Made by a program: the position numbers and the translations under genes
The notes under the pieces: model-generated
Told to the model about the DNA's origin: nothing
Databases searched by the model: none
The model's input: the letters and a program-made list of their open reading frames with translations, nothing else
In this document: in pieces, positions 1 to 8,261 of the stretch
How the letters are laid out: every line of letters starts with the position of its first letter
How positions within the stretch are numbered: position 1 is the stretch's first letter
Assembly: GCF_001889265.1 (NCBI RefSeq)
Contig: NZ_CP018151.1
Span: 434,001 to 498,000, forward strand
Reading direction: 5' to 3'
Length of the DNA: 64,000 bases
Origin: Microbacterium sp. 1.5R
GTDB taxonomy: Bacteria; Actinomycetota; Actinomycetes; Actinomycetales; Microbacteriaceae

Positions 1-612
1 GGTGCGGAACGTCACCTCGCCGATGCTCAGCTCGCCGGCCCAGTCGAGCTCCGACCAGGGGGCGACGTCGTCGATGACGACGTTGGAGCGGAACCGGCGG
101 TCATCGATGCCGAAGCCGAGAGAGTCGCTCAGTGCGTCGACACTGCCACGACTGTGCACGGAGACGTAGCCGCGCTCACGATCCTGGAACCTCGGCGTCA
201 CACCGTCGCCGACGAGTACGAGCGGCAGTCGTCCGGGGCGCCGGATCCGCCGGCCCTCCGGGCTCGCGAGCACGAAATCGGTCACCGCGTCCGCGAGCTC
301 GCCACGACCGGAGTCATCGAGTCCCGCCTCGACGAGCACGGAACCCTCGTGCTCTATCCGCACGCGCTGCCGATCGTCGTCGTAGTCGGTGCGCAATGCC
401 GCGAGGCCCGGGAAGTCCTGCAGGGAGAGTCCCTTCGCCTTCGGCCAGTGGTCGAGTCCGTCGCGAGACTCCGGCGCGATCGCGTCGGCGAAGCGGAACG
501 CCAGCACGCGATCGCCGGCGATGCGCCCACCAGGCTGCACGGTGAGGGACTCGACCGACTCGGGCGTGAAGCCCTTGATCGGATGACGGAAGAGGGAGAC
601 GACGCGGGCCAT
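1..612 (-). CDS. MOSC domain-containing protein, C-terminus beyond window
   Basis: The reading frame starts at an ATG (612-610) behind a GAGAGG ribosome site and runs off the left edge, so about 204 residues are present. The start MARVVSLFRHPIKGFTPE is the usual beginning of a MOSC N-terminal beta-barrel domain, followed by GGRIAGDRVLAF and, further on, VGDGVTPRFQDRERGYVSVHS, which looks like the entry into the MOSC domain proper. Members of this family carry sulfur for molybdenum-cofactor or amidoxime-type chemistry. The catalytic Cys region lies outside the window, so substrate cannot be inferred. The gene stands alone here, upstream of nothing visible and downstream of the DUF3073 terminator. 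Confidence 0.8.
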   Translation of the reverse strand, partial: MARVVSLFRHPIKGFTPESVESLTVQPGGRIAGDRVLAFRFADAIAPESRDGLDHWPKAKGLSLQDFPGLAALRTDYDDDRQRVRIEHEGSVLVEAGLDDSGRGELADAVTDFVLASPEGRRIRRPGRLPLVLVGDGVTPRFQDRERGYVSVHSRGSVDALSDSLGFGIDDRRFRSNVVIDDVAPWSELDWAGELSIGEVTFRT

Positions 613-699
613 GGGTCGATCCTCTCAGGGCACGCGGTGTCCGTCCGTCACGAGCCCGGCGTGGATGCCGAGAGTTCCGGGATTTCGGACACGACGAAA

Positions 700-720
700 C
701 CCCCGTGCGGTGCACGGGGG
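700..720 (-). terminator. Terminator of the DUF3073 gene
   Basis: A perfect 9-bp stem, CCCCCGTGC (700-708) against GCACGGGGG (712-720) with a 3-base loop, lies 25 bases past the DUF3073 stop. On the minus strand it is followed by TTTCGTCG, a weak T tract typical of high-GC actinobacterial terminators. Confidence 0.7.
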
Positions 721-744
721 AATCGATGACGAGCGAAGAGGCGG

Positions 745-933
745 TCAGGCCTTTTCGAGTTCGTCCTCGTCTTCGTCTGCATACTCGTCGGCCCACTTGT
801 CGACGTATGCGTCTTCAGCGTCGCTCGGGTGCGCGAGTTCGCGCTCGAGCGCCGAGTAGTTCACCGACGGACTGAACGACTTCAGTTCGCGGGCGATCTT
901 GGTGTGTTTCGCCTTTTGACGGCCACGGCCCAT
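745..933 (-). CDS. DUF3073 domain-containing small protein
   Basis: A complete 62-residue protein. The start MGRGRQKAKHTKIARELKSF, a central YSALERELAHP and a very acidic tail (DEYADEDEDELEKA) match the actinobacterial DUF3073 family, whose function is not known. The basic N-terminus and acidic C-terminus suggest a soluble nucleic-acid- or ribosome-associated protein, which is inference only. It is transcribed alone, diverging from the universal stress gene across a 149-base gap, and ends at its own hairpin terminator. The ATG start is the only sensible one for the family length. Confidence 0.9.
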   Translation of the reverse strand: MGRGRQKAKHTKIARELKSFSPSVNYSALERELAHPSDAEDAYVDKWADEYADEDEDELEKA

Positions 934-1082
934 GCCTGAGACCCCCTCACGAGTTAAGCTGCGGGCAACGACTGGCCCGAGTCATTCACGACACCGGCTG
1001 AGGGCCGGTAAGAGTAGCATTCAGAATAGCACGCGGCCAGACCGCACTGGCCCGTTGGCAGCTGGTGAAGGGAGCGATCCTC

Positions 1083-1625
1083 ATGACCGACAACACCTCG
1101 ACGCCCTCCGACGAGGCCGCGCAGAACGCGACACTGCAGAAGGCCGTGATCGTCGGGATGCAGCCGGGGCAGCCGAAACGGGTGATCGAAGAGGCGGCGC
1201 GATTCGCACGGCTCCTCCGCGTGCCGCTGGTGGTCGCACACGTCGACGTCACGCGCTTCGTCACCTATGAGGACCCCGACGGCTACGTGCACTCGGCGCC
1301 CATCGACATCAACTTCGATGCCGGCACGGCCGAGTTCGAGGCCGTGCAGGCGGAGGCGGCTGCGGCCCTCGACGGAACGGGCCTGACATGGACGGCCCGG
1401 CAGCTCGTGGGCGATCCGGCGCTCGCCATCAAACAGCTGGCGAACAAGCTCGACGCCCAGCTGATCGTGGTCGGCACACGCAAGCGCGGCATCGGAGAGT
1501 CGATCCGCGAGTTCTTCACGGGGTCCGTCGCTGCCCGCCTCGCGCACCGCCAGCACCGGTCGGTGCTCGTCGTGCCGCTGCAGGAGCCCGTGCCCGACGA
1601 GCAGCCCGAGATCTGGACCGAGTAG
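1083..1625 (+). CDS. Universal stress protein (UspA family)
   Basis: 180 residues, single USP domain. It opens with an acidic N-terminal tail, then KAVIVGMQPGQPKRVIEEAARFARLLRVPLVVAHVD (first strand and helix), and closes with LIVVGTRKRGIGESIREFFTGSVAARLAHRQHRSVLVVP, the glycine-rich nucleotide-binding stretch typical of ATP-binding USPs. The spacing of the glycines is slightly off the classical G-2x-G-9x-G(S/T) pattern. The start was set at ATG 1083 because AAGGGA sits 9 bases upstream; a GTG at 1065 has no such site. It is monocistronic and faces the PadR gene across a shared terminator. Probable role: stress survival, ligand unknown. Confidence 0.88.
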   Translation: MTDNTSTPSDEAAQNATLQKAVIVGMQPGQPKRVIEEAARFARLLRVPLVVAHVDVTRFVTYEDPDGYVHSAPIDINFDAGTAEFEAVQAEAAAALDGTGLTWTARQLVGDPALAIKQLANKLDAQLIVVGTRKRGIGESIREFFTGSVAARLAHRQHRSVLVVPLQEPVPDEQPEIWTE

Positions 1626-1666
1626 GTCTCGCATCCCTCGCTGAGCTCCGACGGGTGCGAACGGCC

Positions 1667-1700
1667 GAAGCCCCTCTCGTCGTGTGACGGGAGGGGCTTC
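1667..1700. terminator. Bidirectional terminator, USP / PadR
   Basis: A 14-bp stem with one G-T pair (1667-1680 against 1687-1700; outer arm GAAGCCCCTC/GAGGGGCTTC) and a 6-base loop lies between two convergent genes, 42 bases after the USP stop and 31 before the PadR stop. It can serve both. Confidence 0.85.
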
Positions 1701-1730
1701 GAGCGTCTCAGCAGGCGTCGGCCGCTGAGC

Positions 1731-2357
1731 TCAGCGGCCGAGTGACGCCAGCGCGGTGGTGATGCCTCGCGCCGCGGCGTCCAGGCCGTCCTCCAGCTGC
1801 GAGACGACGGATGCCGGCAGCGTGCCGCCCTTCGCCACATGCGTGCGGAGGTCGGTGCGCACGCGTGCGCGGAAGGCGTTGATGACGGCATCCGCTCGGT
1901 GCAGCTCCTCACGGGTGACGATGCGCTCGTCGTCGCCTGCGGTCCGCGGACGGGACTTGGATGCGGCGCGGTCGTCCTTCTCCGCCGTGGCGAGGTCGGC
2001 GCGGAGGCTCTTCATGGCCTCCTTGACGCTCTGCCGCACCTCGTTGGCGATCAGTCGCACCGAGTCGGTCAGGCCGGCCTCGATTCCGGCGAGGTCGCCC
2101 TCGCGAGATGCCAGCTCGGCGCGTCCCGCATCCGTGATCGCGTAGATCGTGGTGCGACCGTCGACCGTCTTGGTGACCAGCCCCTCTTCCTCGAGCTTGG
2201 CCAGCCGAGGGTAGATGGTGCCGGCGCTCGGCGTGTAGGTGCCGCCCGTGCGATCGGTCAGTGCCTGGATGATCCCGTAGCCGTGCTGCGGCGCCTCGGC
2301 GAGCAGCGAGAGCAGGTAGAGCCTGAGGTCGCCGTGCGAGAAGACTGCGGGGCTCAT
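1731..2357 (-). CDS. PadR family transcriptional regulator
   Basis: 208 residues. The N-terminal winged helix is clear: LRLYLLSLLAEAPQHGYGIIQALTDRTGGTYTPSAGTIYPRLAKLEEEGLV followed by the wing TKTVDGRTTIYAITDAGRAEL. The C-terminal part (about residues 90-208) is helical and charged, as in PadR subfamily 2 proteins that dimerise by C-terminal helices. It overlaps the upstream DUF4097 gene by four bases (ATGA), so the two are translationally coupled. The palindromic site ahead of the operon makes autorepression likely (inference). PadR proteins usually respond to small hydrophobic or antimicrobial ligands; the ligand here is unknown. Confidence 0.9.
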   Translation of the reverse strand: MSPAVFSHGDLRLYLLSLLAEAPQHGYGIIQALTDRTGGTYTPSAGTIYPRLAKLEEEGLVTKTVDGRTTIYAITDAGRAELASREGDLAGIEAGLTDSVRLIANEVRQSVKEAMKSLRADLATAEKDDRAASKSRPRTAGDDERIVTREELHRADAVINAFRARVRTDLRTHVAKGGTLPASVVSQLEDGLDAAARGITTALASLGR

Positions 2358-3193
2358 GCTTCCCACTCCGCATCGTCGGTGATCGACTCGGGCGTGCGCC
2401 GCAGCACGGTCACGCCGCCGGAGACCGAGTTGGCGCGCAGATCGACGAAGCGTCCTGCGAGCTCGCCCGTCGAGCCGGTGTAGTTGTTGATGCCGGAGGA
2501 GCCGCGTTCGACGCCGTCGATCAGCAGTCGCCCGCTCAGCGAGCGGATGACGTAGTTCGCAGCGAGCGACTCGTCGAGGCGCACCGTGGTGCCGCCCGAG
2601 ACCGAGTTGACGTTGATCGTGTTCACGTCGCCTGCGGCGTCGACCAGTGTCGAGCCCGAGACGATGTCGACGGTCGCGCGACGGATGGTGCCCGTGACTG
2701 CGACATCGCCCGAGACGCTGTTCGCGCTGATCGATCCCGTGAGTCCGCGCACCTGCACGTCGCCGGAGACCGAGTTGACGGTCAGGTCGCCGATGAGGGT
2801 GTCGACGATGAGGTCGCCCGAGACGGTGTTGAGGCGGGCGTCGTTGCGGATGCCCGAGACGAGCGCTCCGGCGCTCACGACGCCGAGGTTGAGGGCGATC
2901 GAGCGGGGGACGGCGACGCTCACCTCGGCCTTGGGGCCGCCCGATCCGAAGTTGCGGAACACCTCGAGGAAGTTGTCCCAGCCGAGCTGCGGGTGGTCGA
3001 TCTCGACCTCGCCGTTGTTCGCCTCGATGCGGAGGTCCTTGGTCGTGACGCCGTGCACCTCGATGCGGATGCCGGGTTCGTCGTGTGCGATGACATCGAC
3101 CTGACCGCCGACCAGGCCGATCTTCAGTCGGGTGACGTTCTCGATGTCGATGACGCGTTCTTCGCCGGGGGCGATGAGCCACTTCTCGGTCAT
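2354..3193 (-). CDS. DUF4097 family beta-strand repeat protein
   Basis: 279 residues with no signal peptide or membrane segment. The second half repeats a short beta-strand unit containing NSVSGD/NTVSGD (about six times between residues 115 and 255), which is the DUF4097 / adhesin-head-like right-handed helix pattern. It is the first gene of a two-gene operon with a PadR regulator; DUF4097 and PadR genes are commonly paired in Firmicutes and Actinobacteria, where the pair is thought to answer envelope stress. The biochemical function is unknown. The ATG has GGAGAAG a few bases upstream. Confidence 0.85.
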   Translation of the reverse strand: MTEKWLIAPGEERVIDIENVTRLKIGLVGGQVDVIAHDEPGIRIEVHGVTTKDLRIEANNGEVEIDHPQLGWDNFLEVFRNFGSGGPKAEVSVAVPRSIALNLGVVSAGALVSGIRNDARLNTVSGDLIVDTLIGDLTVNSVSGDVQVRGLTGSISANSVSGDVAVTGTIRRATVDIVSGSTLVDAAGDVNTINVNSVSGGTTVRLDESLAANYVIRSLSGRLLIDGVERGSSGINNYTGSTGELAGRFVDLRANSVSGGVTVLRRTPESITDDAEWEA

Positions 3194-3218
3194 GTCTGCT
3201 TCTCCTGGTTCGAGGGAT

Positions 3219-3260
3219 CACGATATATCGTGTCTGCACAGAGTAACACGATATATCTCG
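3219..3260. promoter_or_regulatory. Probable PadR operator/promoter
   Basis: A perfect 14-bp palindrome CACGATATATCGTG (3219-3232) is followed 28 bases on by a second, imperfect copy CACGATATATCTCG (3247-3260). Both lie 26-67 bases upstream of the DUF4097 start, in the expected promoter zone of the DUF4097-padR operon. AT-rich palindromes within GC-rich DNA at this place fit an autoregulatory PadR operator; binding is inferred. Confidence 0.65.
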
Positions 3261-3310
3261 ACTCTGTCAAGGGGGGGTGTGGCCGGAGCATCCCGTCTGC
3301 AGAATCGCGG

Positions 3311-3353
3311 CACGTCTGCAGGAGAATCCGCCTGGGAGGTTCCTGCAGACGTG
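3311..3353. repeat. Perfect 13-bp inverted repeat
   Basis: CACGTCTGCAGGA (3311-3323) and TCCTGCAGACGTG (3341-3353) are exact reverse complements separated by 17 bases. It lies between the glgP stop and the DUF4097 promoter, so it could fold into the 3' end of the glgP message. No T tract follows, so it is not a standard terminator. Confidence 0.75.
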
Positions 3354-3360
3354 CTTCGGT

Positions 3361-3447
3361 CCTGCACACGGTCTGGACGATCCGGCCTGCACACGGTCTG
3401 GACGACCGGGCCTGCAAACGGTCTGGATGACCGGGCCTGAACACAGG
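3361..3447. repeat. 25-bp tandem repeat, three and a half copies
   Basis: Units at 3361-3385, 3386-3410 and 3411-3435 share the pattern CCTGCACACGGTCTGGACGA plus CCGGG or TCCGG, differing at only a few positions; a truncated fourth copy follows (3436-3447). The units are directly adjacent, with no unique spacers. They start 20 bases past the glgP stop codon. No coding frame is conserved in them. Confidence 0.9.
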
Positions 3448-3467
3448 AGACAGCCCAGGAGGACGCC

Positions 3468-5933
3468 TCAGACGAGAGGCGGGGTGTGCCAGATCCGGTC
3501 GATGTAATCGCGGATCGAACGGTCGGACGAGAAGAAGCCGGTGCGGGCGACGTTGAGGATCGCTGAGCGGGTCCACGCGTCCTGGTCGGCGTACGCGGCA
3601 TCCACTCTGCTCTGTGCCTCGATGTAGGACGCATAGTCGGCGAGCACCATGAAGCGGTCTTCGTAGAGGAGATTCGAGACGACCGGCTCGAACACCGAGC
3701 GGTCGCCGCGGGAGAAGGCCCCGGATGCGATCAAATCGATCGCCCGGCGGAGTCCCTCGTCGTGCTGGTAGAACTCCTGCGGCCGGTAACCGCGGATGCT
3801 GAGCGCCTCGACCTCGGGCTCGCTCATGCCGAACAGATAGAAATGGTCGTCTCCGACGAGCTCGCGGATCTCGACGTTCGCCCCGTCGTCCGTCCCGATC
3901 GTGAGCGCGCCGTTCAGCGCGAACTTCATGTTGCCGGTGCCTGACGCCTCCTTGCCTGCGAGCGAGATCTGCTCCGACAGGTCGGCGGCGGGGATGACCC
4001 GCTCGGCCAGCGTCACGTTGTAGTTCGGAGGGAAGACGACCGTGAGGCGGCCTTCCAGCCGAGGGTCGGTGTTCACGACCTCGCCGACCGCGTTGATGAG
4101 GTGGATGATGCGCTTCGCCATCGCGTAGCCGGGAGCCGCCTTCGCCCCGAAGATCGCGGTGCGCGGCACGACATCCGACACTGCGAGGCGTCCGGAGATC
4201 ACCCCCTCGTAGGTGGTGACGATGTGCAGCACCTTGAGCAGCTGACGCTTGTACTCGTGCAGGCGCTTGACCATCACATCCAACATGTGGCCGTCGCTGA
4301 TCTCGACACCGTCGCGTTCGCGCAGCGCGTCGCTCAGGCGGCGCTTGTTGGCGGCCTTCACCGAGGCGAACGCGGCGCGGAACTCGGCATCATCGGCGAA
4401 GGGCTCGAGTTCGTGCAGGCGCTCCAGATCGGTGGTCCAGCCCTCGCCGATCGCCGCGGTGATGAGCGACGAGAGCTCGGGATTGGCGAGGCGGAGGAAG
4501 CGCCGCGGCGTCACGCCGTTGGTCACGTTCGTGAACTTGTCGGGGAAGAACGCATCGAAGTCGCTCAGCACCTTGTCGCGCAGCAGCTGCGAGTGCAGTT
4601 CGGCGACGCCGTTGACCTTGGCGCCCGCGACGGTCGCGAGGTATGCCATGCGCACCGAGCGGACCGGGTGCTCCGCGATGATCGACATGTTGCGCACGAG
4701 CATCTCGTCATCGCCGAACCGCTCGCGCACCGCGACGAGGAACTCGTCGTTGATGCGATAGATGATCTCGAGGTGGCGGGGCAGCAGGCGTCCGAGCAGC
4801 TCGACCGGCCACACCTCCAGCGCCTCCGGAAGCAGTGTGTGGCACGTGTAGGCGAAGCACTGCTGCGTGATGGCCCACGCGGCATCCCACTCGAGATGCC
4901 TCTCGTCGACGAGCACCCGCATGAACTCGGGCACAGCGATCACTGGGTGCGTGTCGTTGAGCTGGAAGATCACGCGGTCGGGGAGGTTCGCGAGCTCGAA
5001 GCCGTCGGCGAGCATGTTGTCGAGGAAGTCGTGGATCGACGCGGCGACGAAGAAGTACTGCTGCTGCAGACGCAGTTCCTTGCCCTGCGGCGTGGAGTCC
5101 TCGGGGTAGAGCACCTTCGAGATGGTCTCGGCGTAGGTCTGCGCGCGCACCGCCTCTTCGTAGTCGCCGGAGTTGAAGATGCGCAGGTCGAACGCGCTGG
5201 TGGCGACGGCGCTCCACAGGCGCAGGGTGTTGACCCGCCCGTTGCGGAACCCAGGGACCATGTAGTTGTACGGCACCGCCTGCACGTTCCACGCCGGCAC
5301 CCAGCGGCTGCGCGTGATGCCGTCGTCGTCGTACTTCTCGGTGTGGCCGCCGAACGCGATGGTCTGTGCGTCTTCGGGACGGGCGAACTCCCACGGCGAA
5401 CCGAGCGTGAGCCAGGAGTCGGGCTGTTCGACCTGCTGGCCGTCGACGAACGTCTGTCGGAAGATCCCGTACTCGTAGCGGATGCCGTATCCGATGCTGG
5501 GCACGCCCATCGTGGCGAGCGAGTCGACGAAGCAGGCCGCGAGGCGCCCGAGCCCGCCGTTGCCGAGACCGGGCTCGACCTCGTGCGCGCGCAGGTCGTC
5601 GAGCGAGACGCCGCACGCGGCGAGGGCCTCGTCGGCGATGTCGGTGAGGCCGGCCGCGAGCAGATTGTTGTCGAGCTGGCGACCGAGCAGGTACTCCGCC
5701 GAGAGATAGCAGACGCCCTTCGCCTGCGTCTCCTTCTGGTGACGCAGATCCTCGAGCCAGCGAGCCATCAGGTAGTCGCGCACCGTGTGCGCGAGCGCGA
5801 GATAGCGGTCGTTCGCGCTCGATGCCGACAGTGCGACGCCGCGCTCGAGATTGAGGTTGTGCAGAAATCGCTTCACGAATTCGTCGACGGTGCTCGGGGG
5901 AGCGATCACCGGAGCGAGGGCGAGCGGATGCAT
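3468..5933 (-). CDS. glgP: Glycogen/starch phosphorylase
   Basis: About 821 residues, the normal length for GT35 phosphorylases. It releases glucose-1-phosphate from alpha-1,4-glucans with pyridoxal phosphate. Diagnostic stretches include FLHNLNLERGVALSASSANDRYLALAHTVRDYL near the N-terminus, GLGNGGLGRLAACFVDSLAT, and the PLP-lysine region EASGTGNMKFALNGALTIGT (Lys about 670). The start is uncertain: ATG 5933 (MHPLALAP) fits family alignments, while GTG 5954 would add VPESHSA; neither has a convincing ribosome site, so a leaderless or weakly initiated message is possible. No other glycogen gene is beside it. The protein is cytosolic. Confidence 0.95.
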   Translation of the reverse strand: MHPLALAPVIAPPSTVDEFVKRFLHNLNLERGVALSASSANDRYLALAHTVRDYLMARWLEDLRHQKETQAKGVCYLSAEYLLGRQLDNNLLAAGLTDIADEALAACGVSLDDLRAHEVEPGLGNGGLGRLAACFVDSLATMGVPSIGYGIRYEYGIFRQTFVDGQQVEQPDSWLTLGSPWEFARPEDAQTIAFGGHTEKYDDDGITRSRWVPAWNVQAVPYNYMVPGFRNGRVNTLRLWSAVATSAFDLRIFNSGDYEEAVRAQTYAETISKVLYPEDSTPQGKELRLQQQYFFVAASIHDFLDNMLADGFELANLPDRVIFQLNDTHPVIAVPEFMRVLVDERHLEWDAAWAITQQCFAYTCHTLLPEALEVWPVELLGRLLPRHLEIIYRINDEFLVAVRERFGDDEMLVRNMSIIAEHPVRSVRMAYLATVAGAKVNGVAELHSQLLRDKVLSDFDAFFPDKFTNVTNGVTPRRFLRLANPELSSLITAAIGEGWTTDLERLHELEPFADDAEFRAAFASVKAANKRRLSDALRERDGVEISDGHMLDVMVKRLHEYKRQLLKVLHIVTTYEGVISGRLAVSDVVPRTAIFGAKAAPGYAMAKRIIHLINAVGEVVNTDPRLEGRLTVVFPPNYNVTLAERVIPAADLSEQISLAGKEASGTGNMKFALNGALTIGTDDGANVEIRELVGDDHFYLFGMSEPEVEALSIRGYRPQEFYQHDEGLRRAIDLIASGAFSRGDRSVFEPVVSNLLYEDRFMVLADYASYIEAQSRVDAAYADQDAWTRSAILNVARTGFFSSDRSIRDYIDRIWHTPPLV

Positions 5934-6018
5934 GGCGGAGTGTGATTCGGGCACGTGTCGACCGTAGCGATGGTGGGGCCACAACGTGTGACGAGCGGAT
6001 GAAGAATATCGGTTGGCG

Positions 6019-6540
6019 TCACTCGACCGCCCGCGAGGAGGCGGTGCGGCGAGCCCGACTGACGGACCACAGGATCCGGCCGTCGTTGAAGACCGGAATG
6101 AGGAACACGGCATGCGCCAGGTACCACCCGTGCAGCTGGAGTCCCGGCGCGAGCAGCCACAGGGCGGCTCCGACGACGACGCACGCGCCAGGACCCGCGA
6201 GGGCGGCGAGCACGGCGTCCCGGTCGCCGACTCGGCCGTGCGGACTGATCGACGTCCTCCACAGCGAGCGCTCGAGCGTGATCGCCGTGACGCCGGTCGC
6301 CCGGGACAGCACGGCGAGGTGCCCGAGTTCATGCAGCGCGAACGACCCGCCGAGGCCGGCGGCGTAGTGGACTGCGATCATCAGTGCGGCCTCGACGATC
6401 GCGGGCTGCCCGGTGATCGCGCCCAGAGCGACGGTCGCGGTCAGCAGAACCGCGAACACGGTGTTCATCGGCCAGGCGGCGAGCAGCAGCCATCGGCAGA
6501 CCAGAACCCCATCGATGCGCGACACACTGACCGACCACAT
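6019..6540 (-). CDS. M50-type (site-2 protease-like) membrane metallopeptidase
   Basis: 173 residues with four to five hydrophobic segments. It has the zinc motif HELGH inside a membrane-adjacent helix (GGSFALHELGHLAVLSRATG) and, later, LIPVFNDGRILW, which resembles the N-x-D-G third-ligand motif of M50 proteases. It is smaller than standard site-2 proteases and has no PDZ domain. It is the last gene of a five-gene operon, starting one base after the stop of the 104-residue membrane protein. Its likely substrate is the 80-residue TM peptide at the head of the operon, which is inference from context. A catalytically dead or immunity-type role cannot be excluded. Confidence 0.7.
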   Translation of the reverse strand: MWSVSVSRIDGVLVCRWLLLAAWPMNTVFAVLLTATVALGAITGQPAIVEAALMIAVHYAAGLGGSFALHELGHLAVLSRATGVTAITLERSLWRTSISPHGRVGDRDAVLAALAGPGACVVVGAALWLLAPGLQLHGWYLAHAVFLIPVFNDGRILWSVSRARRTASSRAVE

Positions 6541-6541
6541 G

Positions 6542-6856
6542 TCAGTCGGCCTCGGCGAGGAGCTGCCTCTTCCGTTCGAGAAGGCCGTCATGCACGACGA
6601 ACACGGCGAGGATGAACACGGCGACCACGATCACGCCGAGGATCAGCGGAAGGGGATCGTTGACGCCGGTGCCGAGCTGGACCGCGCCCTCTGCGCTCTG
6701 CCGGACGTCGACGAAGACCGAGTCGAAGAACCCCAGGCGTCGACCCTCGGCGGATCCTCCGGTGAACATCAGCCAGATCGCGGCGGTGACGGCGGATCCT
6801 GCGATGACGACGAGCGCTCCGACGACGCTGATGGCGGCCCTAAACAACCACTTCAT
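6542..6856 (-). CDS. Small two-TM membrane protein of the ABC operon
   Basis: 104 residues. The first hydrophobic segment (AAISVVGALVVIAGSAVTAAIWLMF, about 7-31) and the second (LPLILGVIVVAVFILAVFVV, about 69-88) flank an extracytoplasmic loop with charged and aromatic residues; the C-terminus is basic and short. No family was recognised. It overlaps the permease stop by 17 bases and sits one base before the M50 gene, so it is part of the same unit. Possible roles are an accessory transporter subunit or a self-protection protein (inference). Confidence 0.6.
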   Translation of the reverse strand: MKWLFRAAISVVGALVVIAGSAVTAAIWLMFTGGSAEGRRLGFFDSVFVDVRQSAEGAVQLGTGVNDPLPLILGVIVVAVFILAVFVVHDGLLERKRQLLAEAD

Positions 6857-8261
6857 GACGAGAGGTCCTTTCTATCCTGTCCATCCCTGCGATGGAGAGT
6901 GCGGCGGCGATCAGGGTGAGCGCGAGCATCACTCCGACCGTGAACGGTGGGGGAAGACCCAGGAGGTTGGTGCCGAGCATGATCGTGCCCGTCACGAGGC
7001 CGGCGACGGCGGCTCCCGCGATGACCGAGAAGGGGTTGCCCTTCTCGGGCGGGAAGGCGATGCCGGCGAGGGTGAGCACGATGACGTTCGACACCGCGAA
7101 GCCGACGACGGAGAGGATCTCGTCGAGCCTCGCCCCGGTGAGAGCGGACAGGATGCTGATCGGAGGTGCGATGATCGCGAGGGTCGCCAGCTGGGGTCCG
7201 ATCACGAGCACGTACCGCATGCCTGGACCGTGGCGGCGCGGACCGCACGCCCGCAGGGGCTCCGTCGAGACGTAGGCGTACACGGACTGCACGGTGACGG
7301 CCAGCAGCAGGATCGGCGGGAGTCGGATGTCGGCGAGGAAGAGCGCGTAGGAGCCTGCGAGGGAGATGCCGCAGACCGTCACCGTCTCGATTCCCCTGAT
7401 GTGGGCGGCGAAGTACGCGCCGAACTCCGTGGGGCCGAACAGGCGGGGCACGATCGCGAAGCGACGGGTCGGATCGAACTGTCGCGGCGCGATCGCGAAG
7501 ACGGCGCAGACCAGCAGCGCCAGCATGGCCAGCCAGATGCCCGTGGCCGCCATGATCCCGTGACTCGCGGCGATGTCGGCGAAGAGCAGCTGCACCGCGA
7601 AGTAGTCGCCGCCCTGGCCGACCGCCGCGAAGAGCACGGATTCCGACTGCGTCGACACGCCGAGGTAGAGGGCGACAAGCGTGGCCGCCAGCACCACCGG
7701 CACGATGAACGCCCGGAGCCTCGCCAGCCGCAGACGCAGCAGCAGTCGCTCCAGGCCCAGGTAGTAGACGCTCGCGACGAGATAGGCGACGGTCGAGGGC
7801 ATGACCAAGCAGGTGATGACCTGATCGAGGATCCCGAATCCGCCGATCGAGATCGTGCCGGTGACCAATGCGCCGAGCATGAGTATCACGCCGAGGCCCA
7901 CGACCAGCGACTCGAAGAGCATGAATCCCAGCGTTCGCGCCCGATTGGTCAGGGGGAACGAGAACGTGAGCTCGACCAGATCGCTCGCCTTCATGAAGAG
8001 CACGCGCACGACCGTGAAGACCGTCAGGACCCACAGCGGGGTGGACACGCCGACGACGCGCAGAAGCGGGGAGAGCTGCTCGGGCTCGCTGATCAGCTGG
8101 CGGAGGATCACCACCCCGAACGCGCAGAAGCCGACGAAAGCGGCGAGACCGGCGAGAGCGATCGTCCAGCGCACCGACGGCAGGCGCAGCACGCCCCGAC
8201 GAGCGATGCGCCTGACGAGGAACACCGAGAGGAAGCCGGCGAGCTGCAGGGCGGGAGTCAT
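6840..8261 (-). CDS. ABC transporter permease, many TM segments
   Basis: 473 residues, almost entirely hydrophobic with about 11-12 predicted membrane segments and a short basic tail (DRIERTSRHEVVV). It resembles ABC-2-like exporter permeases that partner a separate ATPase, though no narrow family was recognised. The start ATG overlaps the ATPase stop by four bases (ATGA), indicating tight coupling of the two subunits. Together with the ATPase it should form an exporter for the peptide encoded first in the operon (inference). Confidence 0.75.
   Translation of the reverse strand: MTPALQLAGFLSVFLVRRIARRGVLRLPSVRWTIALAGLAAFVGFCAFGVVILRQLISEPEQLSPLLRVVGVSTPLWVLTVFTVVRVLFMKASDLVELTFSFPLTNRARTLGFMLFESLVVGLGVILMLGALVTGTISIGGFGILDQVITCLVMPSTVAYLVASVYYLGLERLLLRLRLARLRAFIVPVVLAATLVALYLGVSTQSESVLFAAVGQGGDYFAVQLLFADIAASHGIMAATGIWLAMLALLVCAVFAIAPRQFDPTRRFAIVPRLFGPTEFGAYFAAHIRGIETVTVCGISLAGSYALFLADIRLPPILLLAVTVQSVYAYVSTEPLRACGPRRHGPGMRYVLVIGPQLATLAIIAPPISILSALTGARLDEILSVVGFAVSNVIVLTLAGIAFPPEKGNPFSVIAGAAVAGLVTGTIMLGTNLLGLPPPFTVGVMLALTLIAAALSIAGMDRIERTSRHEVVV

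Noticed and set aside
3361..3447. CRISPR array
   Set aside because: Repeat units are directly adjacent without spacers and no cas gene is nearby.
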